This document shows, piece by piece, positions 8,847-16,385 of a stretch of DNA of 64,000 bases; position 1 is the first letter of the stretch, and each line of letters opens with the position of its first letter. Location: positions 328,266 to 392,265 of the forward strand of contig VXYS01000006.1 in assembly GCA_009845905.1 (NCBI GenBank), in the 5' to 3' direction. Below the pieces are notes generated by a model. That model was given only the letters and a program-made list of their open reading frames with translations. It was not told where the DNA came from and ran no database searches. A program made the position numbers and the translations under genes. The stretch is from Gammaproteobacteria bacterium. GTDB taxonomy: Bacteria > Pseudomonadota > Gammaproteobacteria > Steroidobacterales > Foliamicaceae.

Positions 8847-8867
8847 GCAGGCTTCGGCCTGCGTTTT
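8847..8867 (+). terminator. Intrinsic terminator or leader attenuator before rpsF
   Basis: A 6-bp perfect stem GCAGGC/GCCTGC with a TTCG loop is followed by GTTTTCT. It ends rnr transcripts, or acts as an attenuator in the rpsF leader if the TATAAT at 8827 is used. The rest of the leader (8868-8919) is GC-rich with CCG-containing stems and could hold an S6:S18 autoregulatory site of the type known in other bacteria; this is not demonstrated. Confidence 0.7.
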
Positions 8868-8919
8868 CTCCTTAGCCGCACCGCGCCGGCGGGCGGCCGA
8901 AGACCATTGAGGAGTTCCA

Positions 8920-9705
8920 TTGCGACACTACGAAATCATGCTTCTGATCCATCCGGATCAGAGTGAGCGGGCCCGCGTAATGATGGATCGTTACGTGGGA
9001 ATCATCGAAGGCGGCCAGGGCCAGGTCCATCGCAACGAGGACCTGGGAAGGCGCATGCTGGCCTATCCCATCGCCAAGGTGCAGAAGGCGCACTACATGC
9101 TGCTGAACGTGGAGTGCGGGCAGGACACCCTGGACGAGCTGGTGGGCGCGTTGCACTTCAGCGACGCGGTCCTGCGCCACCTGGTCGTGCGCCGCGAAGA
9201 GGCGGTCACCGACAAATCGGTTCTGGCGAGGGCGGCCGAGAAGGAAGCGGCGCGGGAGAGCCGCGAGTTTCCGTACGACAAGGAACTCGCCCACGGACGG
9301 CGCGGCAAGCGCGAGGAAGCCGGCGAGTCGGATGACAAGGCGAAGGCAGCGTCTGAAGACGCGCCTGCCTCCGAAGACGCGTCCGAGGCCGACGCGGCCC
9401 CGGAAGCCGAGGCCGCCGGGACGGACGGGGCTGAGCCGGCCGCCGATGTGACGCCGGAATCGTCGGACGAGCCCGCTGAAGCGGCGGAAAAGCCGGCCGA
9501 GGCGGCAGAAGACGATCAGGCCGCGGAAGACGATCAGGCCGCGGAAGACCCTGAGGCTGCAGAGGAGGAGGCGACGGATACTTCCGCGGATGAGCCCGCC
9601 GCGGAAACGGACGATCAGACCGGGGACGAATCCGGGGAAAGCGATGCGCCGGCCGCCGATGTCGCCGCCGGGGACGACGAGGACCCGAAGGAGGAGAAGG
9701 AATGA
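8920..9705 (+). CDS. rpsF: 30S ribosomal protein bS6 with long acidic C-terminal tail
   Basis: Residues 1 to about 130 are an ordinary bS6 ([31 protein letters not shown]), which binds the 16S platform together with bS18. Residues 131-261 are an extra low-complexity tail of Ala, Glu, Asp, Pro and Ser: by count 52 of 131 residues are Asp or Glu. E. coli S6 is about 131 residues plus glutamates added by RimK, so a genetically encoded tail of this size is very unusual. The start is TTG with a GAGGAG ribosome site. Its stop overlaps rpsR by 4 bases. Confidence 0.95.
   Translation: MRHYEIMLLIHPDQSERARVMMDRYVGIIEGGQGQVHRNEDLGRRMLAYPIAKVQKAHYMLLNVECGQDTLDELVGALHFSDAVLRHLVVRREEAVTDKSVLARAAEKEAARESREFPYDKELAHGRRGKREEAGESDDKAKAASEDAPASEDASEADAAPEAEAAGTDGAEPAADVTPESSDEPAEAAEKPAEAAEDDQAAEDDQAAEDPEAAEEEATDTSADEPAAETDDQTGDESGESDAPAADVAAGDDEDPKEEKE
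9511..9546 (+). repeat. 18-bp tandem repeat (2 copies) in the rpsF acidic tail
   Basis: GACGATCAGGCCGCGGAA occurs twice without interruption at 9511-9528 and 9529-9546, encoding DDQAAE twice. It indicates growth of the tail by slippage or duplication. Confidence 0.9.
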
Positions 9706-9929
9706 ACCGCTACAACCGCCGCCGCCGCTACTGCAAGTTCACGGCCGAGGGCATAAAGGAGATCGACTACAAGGACGTGGGACTGCTTCGGCAGTTCGTT
9801 ACCGAGACGGGCAAGATCATTCCGGCCCGCACCACCGGAACCTCAGCGAAATATCAGAGGCAGCTCGCGCTGGCCGTGAAGCGGGCCCGCTATCTCGCCC
9901 TGCTGCCTTACACTGACCAGCAGAAGTAG
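9702..9929 (+). CDS. rpsR: 30S ribosomal protein bS18
   Basis: A 75-aa bS18 of normal size ([51 protein letters not shown]). It pairs with bS6 on the small subunit. Its ATG overlaps the rpsF stop, so the two partners are translationally coupled. Unlike its two neighbours it has no acidic extension. Confidence 0.98.
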   Translation: MNRYNRRRRYCKFTAEGIKEIDYKDVGLLRQFVTETGKIIPARTTGTSAKYQRQLALAVKRARYLALLPYTDQQK

Positions 9930-9936
9930 AGCCGTC

Positions 9937-10629
9937 ATGCGGATCATTCTCCTGGAAAGTGTCGAGAGCCTCGGCGGTATCGGGGACATCGTGGACGTGC
10001 GCGCGGGCTACGGGCGCAACTACCTGCTGCCGCAGGGCAAGGCGGCGCCCGCCACCGAAGAGCAGATCGCCGCGTTCGAAGAACGACGCGCCGAGTTGAT
10101 GGCAATGGAAAGGGAACGCATGGCCGCCACCACGGCGCGGGCGGTGCAGGTGCAGGCAGTGCTGCCGCTCACCATCATCGCCAACGCCGGCCCGGTGGGC
10201 AAGCTGTACGGTTCGGTGGGCCCGGCGGAGATTTCCGCCGGTTTCGAGGAAGCCGGCGTGGAAGTGTCGCGTTCGGAAGTGCAGATGCCCGAGGGCCCGA
10301 TCAAGGAGCTGGGCGAGCACCACGTTACTCTGAAGCTGCATGCCGACGTGCAGCAGGAGGCCACGATCCGCGTGGTCGGACAGGCCGGCGAGACCGAGGT
10401 TTTGCCGGGGGCCGAGCCATTGCCGGCGGACGAGGACGAGGAAGCGGAAGAGATGTTGCCGACGGACGGGGACGAGGAAGCGGAAGAGATGTTGCCGACG
10501 GACGGGGACGCGGCCGCGGAAACTGCCGGAGAAGGTCTGGAACCGGAACCGGCGGGCGAAGAGGCGATTGAGGACACTGCCGGGACCGAGCCGCAGGATC
10601 AGGCCGCGGATTCCACCGGAGATGGCTGA
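9937..10629 (+). CDS. rplI: 50S ribosomal protein bL9 with acidic C-terminal tail
   Basis: Residues 1 to about 150 are a standard bL9 (MRIILLESVESLGGIGDIVD, VRAGYGRNYLLPQGKA, a long helix, then the C-domain ending VTLKLHADV). Residues 151-230 are an extra acidic tail, 30 of 80 residues Asp or Glu, with a duplicated EEAEEMLPTDGD unit. E. coli L9 is 149 aa. bL9 bridges the L1 stalk base toward neighbouring ribosomes. The 3' end overlaps dnaB by 8 bases. Confidence 0.95.
   Translation: MRIILLESVESLGGIGDIVDVRAGYGRNYLLPQGKAAPATEEQIAAFEERRAELMAMERERMAATTARAVQVQAVLPLTIIANAGPVGKLYGSVGPAEISAGFEEAGVEVSRSEVQMPEGPIKELGEHHVTLKLHADVQQEATIRVVGQAGETEVLPGAEPLPADEDEEAEEMLPTDGDEEAEEMLPTDGDAAAETAGEGLEPEPAGEEAIEDTAGTEPQDQAADSTGDG
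10438..10509 (+). repeat. 36-bp tandem repeat (2 copies) in the rplI acidic tail
   Basis: Two identical 36-base units, 10438-10473 and 10474-10509, each encoding EEAEEMLPTDGD. Exact identity at the DNA level means a recent duplication. Confidence 0.95.
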
Positions 10630-12028
10630 GAACGGCGATCTTCTTCCCTCTTCGGTTGACGCCGAGCGCGCCCTGCTTGGCGGCCTGATGCTGGATAACG
10701 AGTCCTGGGACGAGGTGGCGGACCTGCTGGCGGGCGGCGATTTCTCCCGTGACGACCACCGCCTGATTTTCGGCGCGATAAGCGATCTCATCAACGGCGG
10801 CAAGCACTGCGACAACCTGACCGTCTGCGAGCATCTCCGCTCGCGCGAACAGCTGGACGATGCCGGCGGCGCCGGATATGTAGGGAATCTGCTGCTCGGC
10901 ACGCCCAGCGCGGCCAACGTCGAGACCTACGCCCGGATCGTTCGCGACATGTCGATACTGCGCCAGCTGGCGCGGGCGGGGAGGCGGATTACCGGGCGGG
11001 TGCTGAAGACCGGCGGTCGGGAAGCCGAGGAACTTCTGGAGGAAGCCGAGCAGGAAATTTTCCGGATCAACGAGCAGAGCTACAAGGGCGACCTCGACGA
11101 CCTGGGCATGGGCGAGGCGTTTCGCGCCGAACTGGTCAACTGGCTACGCGAGCGGGAGAAAAGCGGCGAGGCGGTGACCGGCGTGGCCACCGGGCTGACC
11201 GACTTCGACAACCTTACGGCCGGGCTTCAGAACGGCGACCTGGTCATACTGGCCGGGCGTCCGTCACTGGGCAAGACGTCCCTGGCCCTGACGATTGCGC
11301 AATCGGCCGTGTTGAGCCAGAAGCCCGTATCGGCCCTGCTGTTCAGCCTTGAGATGCCCAAGAAGCAGATCGCGCTGCGGCTGCTATCCTCGCTGGGGGA
11401 AATCGACCATGCCGATCTTCGCATAGGGAAGATCGGGCGTAACTGGAGCAAGGTCAACAGCGCACTGAACATGCTGAAGGAAGCGCCGCTTCTGATCGAC
11501 GATTCCCAGTTGCTGACTCCCGACCGGATCCGCTCGAGGGCCCGGCGGGTATCGCGTTCCGAGTCGCGCGCAGGGCGCAGGCTGGGCCTGGTCCTGGTGG
11601 ACTACCTGCAACTGATCGACGCGTCGCCGTCCGAACGGCGCGACGTCAACCGGGCCATAGAGCTTGGCGCCATTTCCAAGTCCCTCAAGGCCCTGGCGCG
11701 CGAACTGGACGTGCCCGTCGTGGTCCTGTCGCAGTTGAACCGCGAGGTGGAGCGACGACCGGACCGGCGCGTGCAGCTTTCCGACCTGCGCGATTCCGGG
11801 GCCATCGAGCAGGATGCCGATGTCGTTGCCTTTGTTACATTGCCGGAGAGTCAGGAGAAACAGGATCTCTACCATGTCAACAAGCGTGTGCTGCACGTGG
11901 CCAAGCAGCGCAATGGGCCCACCGGCGAATGCGAGGTGTACTTCGAAAGCGCCTGCATGCGCTTTCGCGACCTGCAGCCCGGCGACGCCGAGGAAGAGTT
12001 GCCACCGGCTCCTTCCGTCGAGTATTAG
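10622..12028 (+). CDS. dnaB: Replicative DNA helicase DnaB
   Basis: Hexameric 5'-3' helicase at the replication fork. The N-terminal DnaB domain (PSSVDAERALLGGLMLDNES) is followed by the RecA-like motor with Walker A GRPSLGKTS, Walker B region LGLVLVDYLQLI and the segment VVLSQLNREVERR. The start ATG at 10622 gives a 468-aa protein of normal size and overlaps the end of rplI by 8 bases; the longer upstream frame merely translates rplI in another frame. The rpsF-rpsR-rplI-dnaB order is conserved in gammaproteobacteria. Confidence 0.97.
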   Translation: MAENGDLLPSSVDAERALLGGLMLDNESWDEVADLLAGGDFSRDDHRLIFGAISDLINGGKHCDNLTVCEHLRSREQLDDAGGAGYVGNLLLGTPSAANVETYARIVRDMSILRQLARAGRRITGRVLKTGGREAEELLEEAEQEIFRINEQSYKGDLDDLGMGEAFRAELVNWLREREKSGEAVTGVATGLTDFDNLTAGLQNGDLVILAGRPSLGKTSLALTIAQSAVLSQKPVSALLFSLEMPKKQIALRLLSSLGEIDHADLRIGKIGRNWSKVNSALNMLKEAPLLIDDSQLLTPDRIRSRARRVSRSESRAGRRLGLVLVDYLQLIDASPSERRDVNRAIELGAISKSLKALARELDVPVVVLSQLNREVERRPDRRVQLSDLRDSGAIEQDADVVAFVTLPESQEKQDLYHVNKRVLHVAKQRNGPTGECEVYFESACMRFRDLQPGDAEEELPPAPSVEY

Positions 12029-12051
12029 GGCCCGTTAACATCGGGCCCTAA
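12025..12051 (+). terminator. Strong hairpin at the dnaB stop
   Basis: A 10-bp perfect stem TTAGGGCCCG/CGGGCCCTAA with a 7-base loop overlaps the dnaB stop codon. No T-tract follows, so termination may need Rho or be partial. Confidence 0.65.
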
Positions 12052-12061
12052 AGCGGCGGCG

Positions 12062-12173
12062 CGCTGGCGCTGCTATGCGGCCCTTCCTGGAGACGCATCA
12101 ATTCATCCATGGAGCTTGGTTCCGCCATCCCTGGCTCACATACTCCCGGAAGGGCCGCACAGCAACGCCAGCG
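12062..12173. repeat. 112-bp element with 26-bp inverted arms between dnaB and yoaA
   Basis: The arm at 12062-12087 (CGCTGGCG...GGCCCTTCC) is the reverse complement of 12148-12173 with 24 of 26 positions matching; a 60-base centre separates them. The words GCCCTTCC and TGGAGACGC also occur in the 100-bp elements at 60504 and 63567, suggesting a distantly related palindrome. It carries no gene and overlaps the weak TTG start of yoaA. Confidence 0.7.
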
Positions 12174-14245
12174 AACATCGCAAGTTGCCTCAGGCAGGGG
12201 AGGGCGAAATCAGTAATACGGCCGATCGGGTGCTGGAAGCTCTCGCTCCGGACGGACCGCTTTCGTCCGTAATCGAGGGTTTTGTCGCGCGCGAAGGTCA
12301 ACGCGAGATGGCGCTTGCCGTGGCCGAAACGCTGGCCGACGGCGGTTGCCTGATCGCCGAGGCCGGACCGGGCGCCGGGAAAACCCTGGCCTATCTCGTT
12401 CCGGCCTTGCTCGCCGGTCGCCGCGCCGTCATTTCCACACACTCGCGCAATCTGCAGGACCAATTGTTCCTGCGCGACCTCCCGCAGGTGGGCGAGGCGT
12501 TGGGACGGCCGGTGAAGGTGCGCATGCTGAAGGGCCGCGCCAACTACCTGTGCCGCTACCGTCTCGCCCTGGCCGCCGAAAAGCCGGGCGAACTTGACGG
12601 CAGGGAACGCGTTAACCTGGAAAGCGTCCGGGCCTGGGCCGCGCACACCGTGTCGGGGGACCTGGCCCGGTGCGAAGAAGTGCCGGAGAACGCCCCGATC
12701 CTGAGAAGGGTTACCTCTACGCGCGAGAACTGTCTCGGCAAGGAATGTCCGGATTTCGAGTCCTGCCACGTTTTTCGGGCCCGTGAACAGGCCATGCAGG
12801 CACGGATCGTGGTGGTGAATCACCATGTGCTGATGGCCGATCTGCTACTCAAGGCGGCTGGCGCGGACGGGTTGCTGCCGAAGTTCGACTGCCTGGTTGT
12901 GGACGAAGCCCACGCATTGCCGGAGGTGGCGCGGGAGAGCCTTGCGGTGAGCCTGGGCACCGGACAGATCCTGGATGCCTTGAGGGACGTCCAGCGCGAG
13001 GCGCTTGCCGCGGGCGTCTGGGCGGAAGTGGAGGAGGAGCACGATGCGCTGCGCAATGCCGTGCGCGACCTTCGTCTGGCCTGCCCGCGGGATCCGGGAG
13101 AGAGCGACTGGGCGCCGGAAATGCTCCGCCGCGAAATCGAGATGCTTGATTTCTCGATGGAGCAGTTGATCGAGTGTTGCGAGGACGTCGCCGAAGAGGA
13201 GGAGGATGCCCTGGTTCTCGCCACCGTTGGCCTGCGGGACATGCGCGAACGCCTCGAAACCATGTGCGGAGCCCTCGATGAATTGCGCCGGGACCAGGAG
13301 TTCGAATATGCGGACCACGCGTACCCGGACGCCGATTTCGACGCAGACCCGGCCGTGCCGGGGAACCTCCGCGCCGGCTGGATCCGCACCACGCGCAGCC
13401 AGGTCAGTCTGAATCTGACCCCGGTGGAAATCGCCGGGGAATTCCAGCGCCTGGTGGCCGAGGCCGAGGCGTCGTGGATCTTTTCCTCGGCGACGCTGAG
13501 CATCGATGGCGATTTCTCGCATTTCGCGCGGCGCCTGGGATTCGAGGACGCGCGCGAACTGCTGGTGTCAAGCCCGTACGACTATCGGCGCAACACCCTG
13601 CTGTATGTTCCGCAGGAAGTTCCGGTGCCGGGACGCACGGCGGAGGGGTTCACCAAGGCAGTTCTGGAGGCGGCCCTGCCGGTGGCCTCCGCTGCCGGCG
13701 GAAGAGCGTTTTTTCTGTTTACCAGTTACCGGGCGCTGGACGAGGCGCGGGAAATGCTCGGCGATGATCCCGCATGGAAGGACCGGTTCGTCGCCCAGGG
13801 CGCGGGCAGGCCGCGCAGCCTGCTGCTGGAGGAATTCAGGAGCCGCAAGGATTGCATCCTCCTGGGCACCCGGAGCTTCTGGCAGGGCGTGGACGTGCGC
13901 GGTAGCGACCTGATACTCGTGGTCATAGACCGCCTGCCGTTCGAGGCGCCCGTAAACCCCGTTTACCGGGCCCGTCAGCACGCCGTCCGGGCGCGCGGCG
14001 GCGATCCCTTCAACGAGATATCGCTACCCGAGGCGGTGCTTGCGCTGAAACAGGGCGTGGGCAGGCTGGTGCGCGGCGAGAGCGACAAGGGCGTCGTGAT
14101 GATCTGCGATCAGCGCCTGCTGACCAGGGGCTACGGCCACCGCTTTCTGGCCAGCCTGCCGCCGATGCCGCTGACCCGCGACCCCGGCGAAGCCCTGCGT
14201 TTCATGGCCCGCGTTGCCGGCGAGCATCGCCGGGAAGCGGCATGA
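12116..14245 (+). CDS. yoaA: ATP-dependent helicase, YoaA/DinG (XPD-like) family
   Basis: Superfamily 2 iron-sulfur helicase acting on damaged or stalled DNA. It has Walker A AGPGAGKT, an Fe-S cluster region with Cys at CRYRL, CEEV and CLGKECPDFESC, the DEAH box VVDEAHALPE, and late motifs FWQGVDVRG and LKQGVGRLVR. The closest layout is E. coli YoaA, also next to tsaB. The start is uncertain: the TTG at 12116 lies inside the palindrome at 12062-12173, and an in-frame GTG at 12230 would begin near the family N-terminus (LEALAPDGPLS). The 3' end overlaps tsaB by 4 bases. Confidence 0.92.
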   Translation: MVPPSLAHILPEGPHSNASEHRKLPQAGEGEISNTADRVLEALAPDGPLSSVIEGFVAREGQREMALAVAETLADGGCLIAEAGPGAGKTLAYLVPALLAGRRAVISTHSRNLQDQLFLRDLPQVGEALGRPVKVRMLKGRANYLCRYRLALAAEKPGELDGRERVNLESVRAWAAHTVSGDLARCEEVPENAPILRRVTSTRENCLGKECPDFESCHVFRAREQAMQARIVVVNHHVLMADLLLKAAGADGLLPKFDCLVVDEAHALPEVARESLAVSLGTGQILDALRDVQREALAAGVWAEVEEEHDALRNAVRDLRLACPRDPGESDWAPEMLRREIEMLDFSMEQLIECCEDVAEEEEDALVLATVGLRDMRERLETMCGALDELRRDQEFEYADHAYPDADFDADPAVPGNLRAGWIRTTRSQVSLNLTPVEIAGEFQRLVAEAEASWIFSSATLSIDGDFSHFARRLGFEDARELLVSSPYDYRRNTLLYVPQEVPVPGRTAEGFTKAVLEAALPVASAAGGRAFFLFTSYRALDEAREMLGDDPAWKDRFVAQGAGRPRSLLLEEFRSRKDCILLGTRSFWQGVDVRGSDLILVVIDRLPFEAPVNPVYRARQHAVRARGGDPFNEISLPEAVLALKQGVGRLVRGESDKGVVMICDQRLLTRGYGHRFLASLPPMPLTRDPGEALRFMARVAGEHRREAA

Positions 14246-15000
14246 GCGGTTTTCGCTGCCTGGCGCTGGAGACCGGCGTGCGCCCGCCGTCGATTGCCGC
14301 CTGCTACGGTGACCGGCATTTCGAGACACATTTGCCCGGCGGCGCAAGGCTCGCGGCCGTCCTGTATGAAACGATGGATGAGGTGCTGGGCCAGGTCGGT
14401 CTCTCGCTTGAGGGCCTCGATTGCATCGCCTTCGGGCGCGGCCCGGGCGCATTCACGGGGCTGCGCGTGGCGGCGGCCGCGGCCCAGGGTCTGGCGACCG
14501 GACTGGGAATCCGCTTGTGCGCGGTTTCCAGCCTCGCCGCCCTGGCTCAGGAGGCCTGGGACGGAGGCCGTCCCAGGCCTCCTGGAGGGCGGGACGGCCG
14601 AGAGGGCGGTGCCCTCTCTCCCGGGGAGGATCGCGCACCGGCAGGCACATGGATTGCGCCCGCGCTGCCGGCGGGTCGGGACCAGGTCTACCTTGGCTGG
14701 TACCGGCTCGGCGAATCAGGCCTGGTAACGGCCGACGCCGACGACTGGCTCGCCGATGCGGCCCGGTTCCGCGTCCCGGGGACCGCGCGTTTCATCGCCG
14801 CCGGCAAGGTCTGGTCCGAGGACGAGGCCCTGCAGGCTGCGAACGCAGGCCGGATAGCCGGGGTCGCGGACGGCGCCGCTCCCTGCGCCCGCGCCGTGCT
14901 TCGCCTCGCCAAGCGGGAATACGCCGACGGCCGCCTGCTGCGCCCGGAGGACGCCCGGCCCGTGTATCTGCGGGGCGCGCTCGGGGACGCGGAAGGTTGA
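14242..15000 (+). CDS. tsaB: tRNA threonylcarbamoyladenosine protein TsaB with an internal insertion
   Basis: Scaffold partner of TsaD in making t6A37 on ANN-decoding tRNAs. The ASKHA-fold N-domain is clear (CLALETGVRPPSIAACY, FGRGPGAFTGLRVAAAAAQG), as is the late DQVYLGWY segment. Between SSLAALAQ and PAGRDQ there are about 33 extra Gly/Arg/Pro-rich residues encoded by palindromic DNA at 14548-14617, so the product is 252 aa. The start overlaps yoaA by 4 bases. The frame is intact through the insertion, implying a tolerated surface loop. Confidence 0.92.
   Translation: MSGFRCLALETGVRPPSIAACYGDRHFETHLPGGARLAAVLYETMDEVLGQVGLSLEGLDCIAFGRGPGAFTGLRVAAAAAQGLATGLGIRLCAVSSLAALAQEAWDGGRPRPPGGRDGREGGALSPGEDRAPAGTWIAPALPAGRDQVYLGWYRLGESGLVTADADDWLADAARFRVPGTARFIAAGKVWSEDEALQAANAGRIAGVADGAAPCARAVLRLAKREYADGRLLRPEDARPVYLRGALGDAEG
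14548..14617. repeat. Palindromic insertion inside tsaB
   Basis: A perfect 17-bp stem with a 3-base loop (14548-14564 against 14568-14584) is followed by a second perfect 7-bp stem AGAGGGC/GCCCTCT with a 3-base loop (14601-14617), then CTCCCGGGGAGG. GAGGGCGGGAC and CCCTCTCTCCC within it resemble the repeat words at 40146 and 46606. It interrupts the conserved TsaB coding sequence without breaking the frame. Confidence 0.85.
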
Positions 15001-15009
15001 GGGGCTTTC

Positions 15010-15030
15010 GGCCCGCCGCTGCGGCGGGCC
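15010..15030. terminator. Bidirectional hairpin between tsaB and metY
   Basis: GGCCCGCCG and CGGCGGGCC form a 9-bp perfect stem with a 3-base loop between the convergent genes tsaB and metY. It probably ends transcription from both sides, although T-tracts are lacking. Confidence 0.7.
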
Positions 15031-15059
15031 TGCCTGCCCCCAAGCGCCAACCCCCTTGA

Positions 15060-16331
15060 TCAACTTGCCGCCAGGGCCTGGTCCAGGTCTTCGAGAATGT
15101 CGTCAATGTGCTCGATTCCGACGCACAGCCGGATCATGTCGGGCGTCACGCCGGCTCCCGCCTGCTCTTCGTCGCTGAGTTGCCGGTGCGTGGTCGAGGC
15201 GGGATGCGCGGCCAGCGACTTGGCGTCGCCGATATTGACCAGCCGCCGGAACAGCTTGAGCGAGTCGTAGAACTTCACGCCGGCCTCGAAGCCGCCCTTC
15301 ACGCCGAAACTCAGCAGGGCCGATGGGCGCCCGTTCGTGTACTTCTGCGCAAGGTCATAGTACGGTGACTCCGGGAGGCCCGCGTAGTGGACCCACTCCA
15401 CCCGCGGGTGTTCCTTGAGGTAGTTGGCCACGGCGAAGGCATTGTCGATGTGCCGCTCCAGGCGCAGTGACAGCGTTTCGACGCCTTGAAGGATCAGAAA
15501 GGCATTCAGCGGACTCAGGGCCGATCCCGTATTCCGCAGTGGCACGGTACGGGCGCGGCCGATATAGGCTTCCGGCCCCAGGGCTTCGCTGTAGACGACG
15601 CCGTGATAGGAGGGTTCGGGCCGGGTCAGTCCGGGGTAGCGGTCGGCATGGTCCGTCCATGAAAAGTTGCCGCTGTCAATGATTGCGCCGCCCATGGAGT
15701 TGCCGTGGCCGCCGATGTACTTGGTGAGCGAGTGGACCACGATATCGGCGCCGAACTCGAACGGCTTGAGCAGGGGCGGCGGCGTGACCGTGCTGTCGAC
15801 GATCAGCGGGACGCCATGGCCGTGAGCTATTTCCGCGATCGCTTCGATGTCCGCGATGTTGCTGGCGGGATTGCCGATCGTTTCCGCGAACACCGCGACA
15901 GTCTTCTCGTCGATAAGCCGTTCCAGCGCGGCGGGACTGTCGTCCTCGGCCAGCCGGACGTCGATGCCCTGCTTCGGAAGCATGTGCGTGAACAGCGTGT
16001 AGGTGCCGCCGTAAAGCAACGGCACCGAAACGATGTTGTCGCCCGCTTCGGCGATGTTCAGGATCGAGTAGTTGATGGCCGCGCTTCCGGAACTCACGGC
16101 CAGCGCCGCGACGCCGCCCTCCATGGCCGCCAGGCGCTTTTCCAGCACGTCGTTGGTCGGGTTCATGATGCGGGTGTAGATGTTCCCCGGCACGGCCAGG
16201 TTGAACAGGTCCGCGCCATGCTGGGCGTTGTCGAATTCGTAGGCCACGGTCTGGTAGATGGGCACGGCGATGGCCTTGGTGGTGGGGTCGGGCTCGTAGC
16301 CGCCGTGAATCGCAATAGTTTCCTGTCGCAT
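15060..16331 (-). CDS. metY: O-acetyl/O-succinylhomoserine sulfhydrylase (MetY-like, PLP enzyme)
   Basis: PLP-dependent Cys/Met metabolism enzyme that makes homocysteine from an activated homoserine and sulfide. It has YTRIMNPTNDVLEKRLAAME, SSGSAAINYSI, the PLP lysine in VHSLTKYIGGHG and the C-terminal LCVGIEHIDDILEDL. At 423 aa it fits MetY rather than the roughly 390-aa MetB/MetC. A good AAGGAG precedes the ATG. It lies 54 bases downstream of metA on the same strand, giving a two-gene direct sulfhydrylation pathway. Confidence 0.93.
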   Translation of the reverse strand: MRQETIAIHGGYEPDPTTKAIAVPIYQTVAYEFDNAQHGADLFNLAVPGNIYTRIMNPTNDVLEKRLAAMEGGVAALAVSSGSAAINYSILNIAEAGDNIVSVPLLYGGTYTLFTHMLPKQGIDVRLAEDDSPAALERLIDEKTVAVFAETIGNPASNIADIEAIAEIAHGHGVPLIVDSTVTPPPLLKPFEFGADIVVHSLTKYIGGHGNSMGGAIIDSGNFSWTDHADRYPGLTRPEPSYHGVVYSEALGPEAYIGRARTVPLRNTGSALSPLNAFLILQGVETLSLRLERHIDNAFAVANYLKEHPRVEWVHYAGLPESPYYDLAQKYTNGRPSALLSFGVKGGFEAGVKFYDSLKLFRRLVNIGDAKSLAAHPASTTHRQLSDEEQAGAGVTPDMIRLCVGIEHIDDILEDLDQALAAS

Positions 16332-16385
16332 TGAAGCGCTCCTTGTGGTTGCAGTTGTAGTTGGGGGGTGGGGTTTGGAGAAAGA

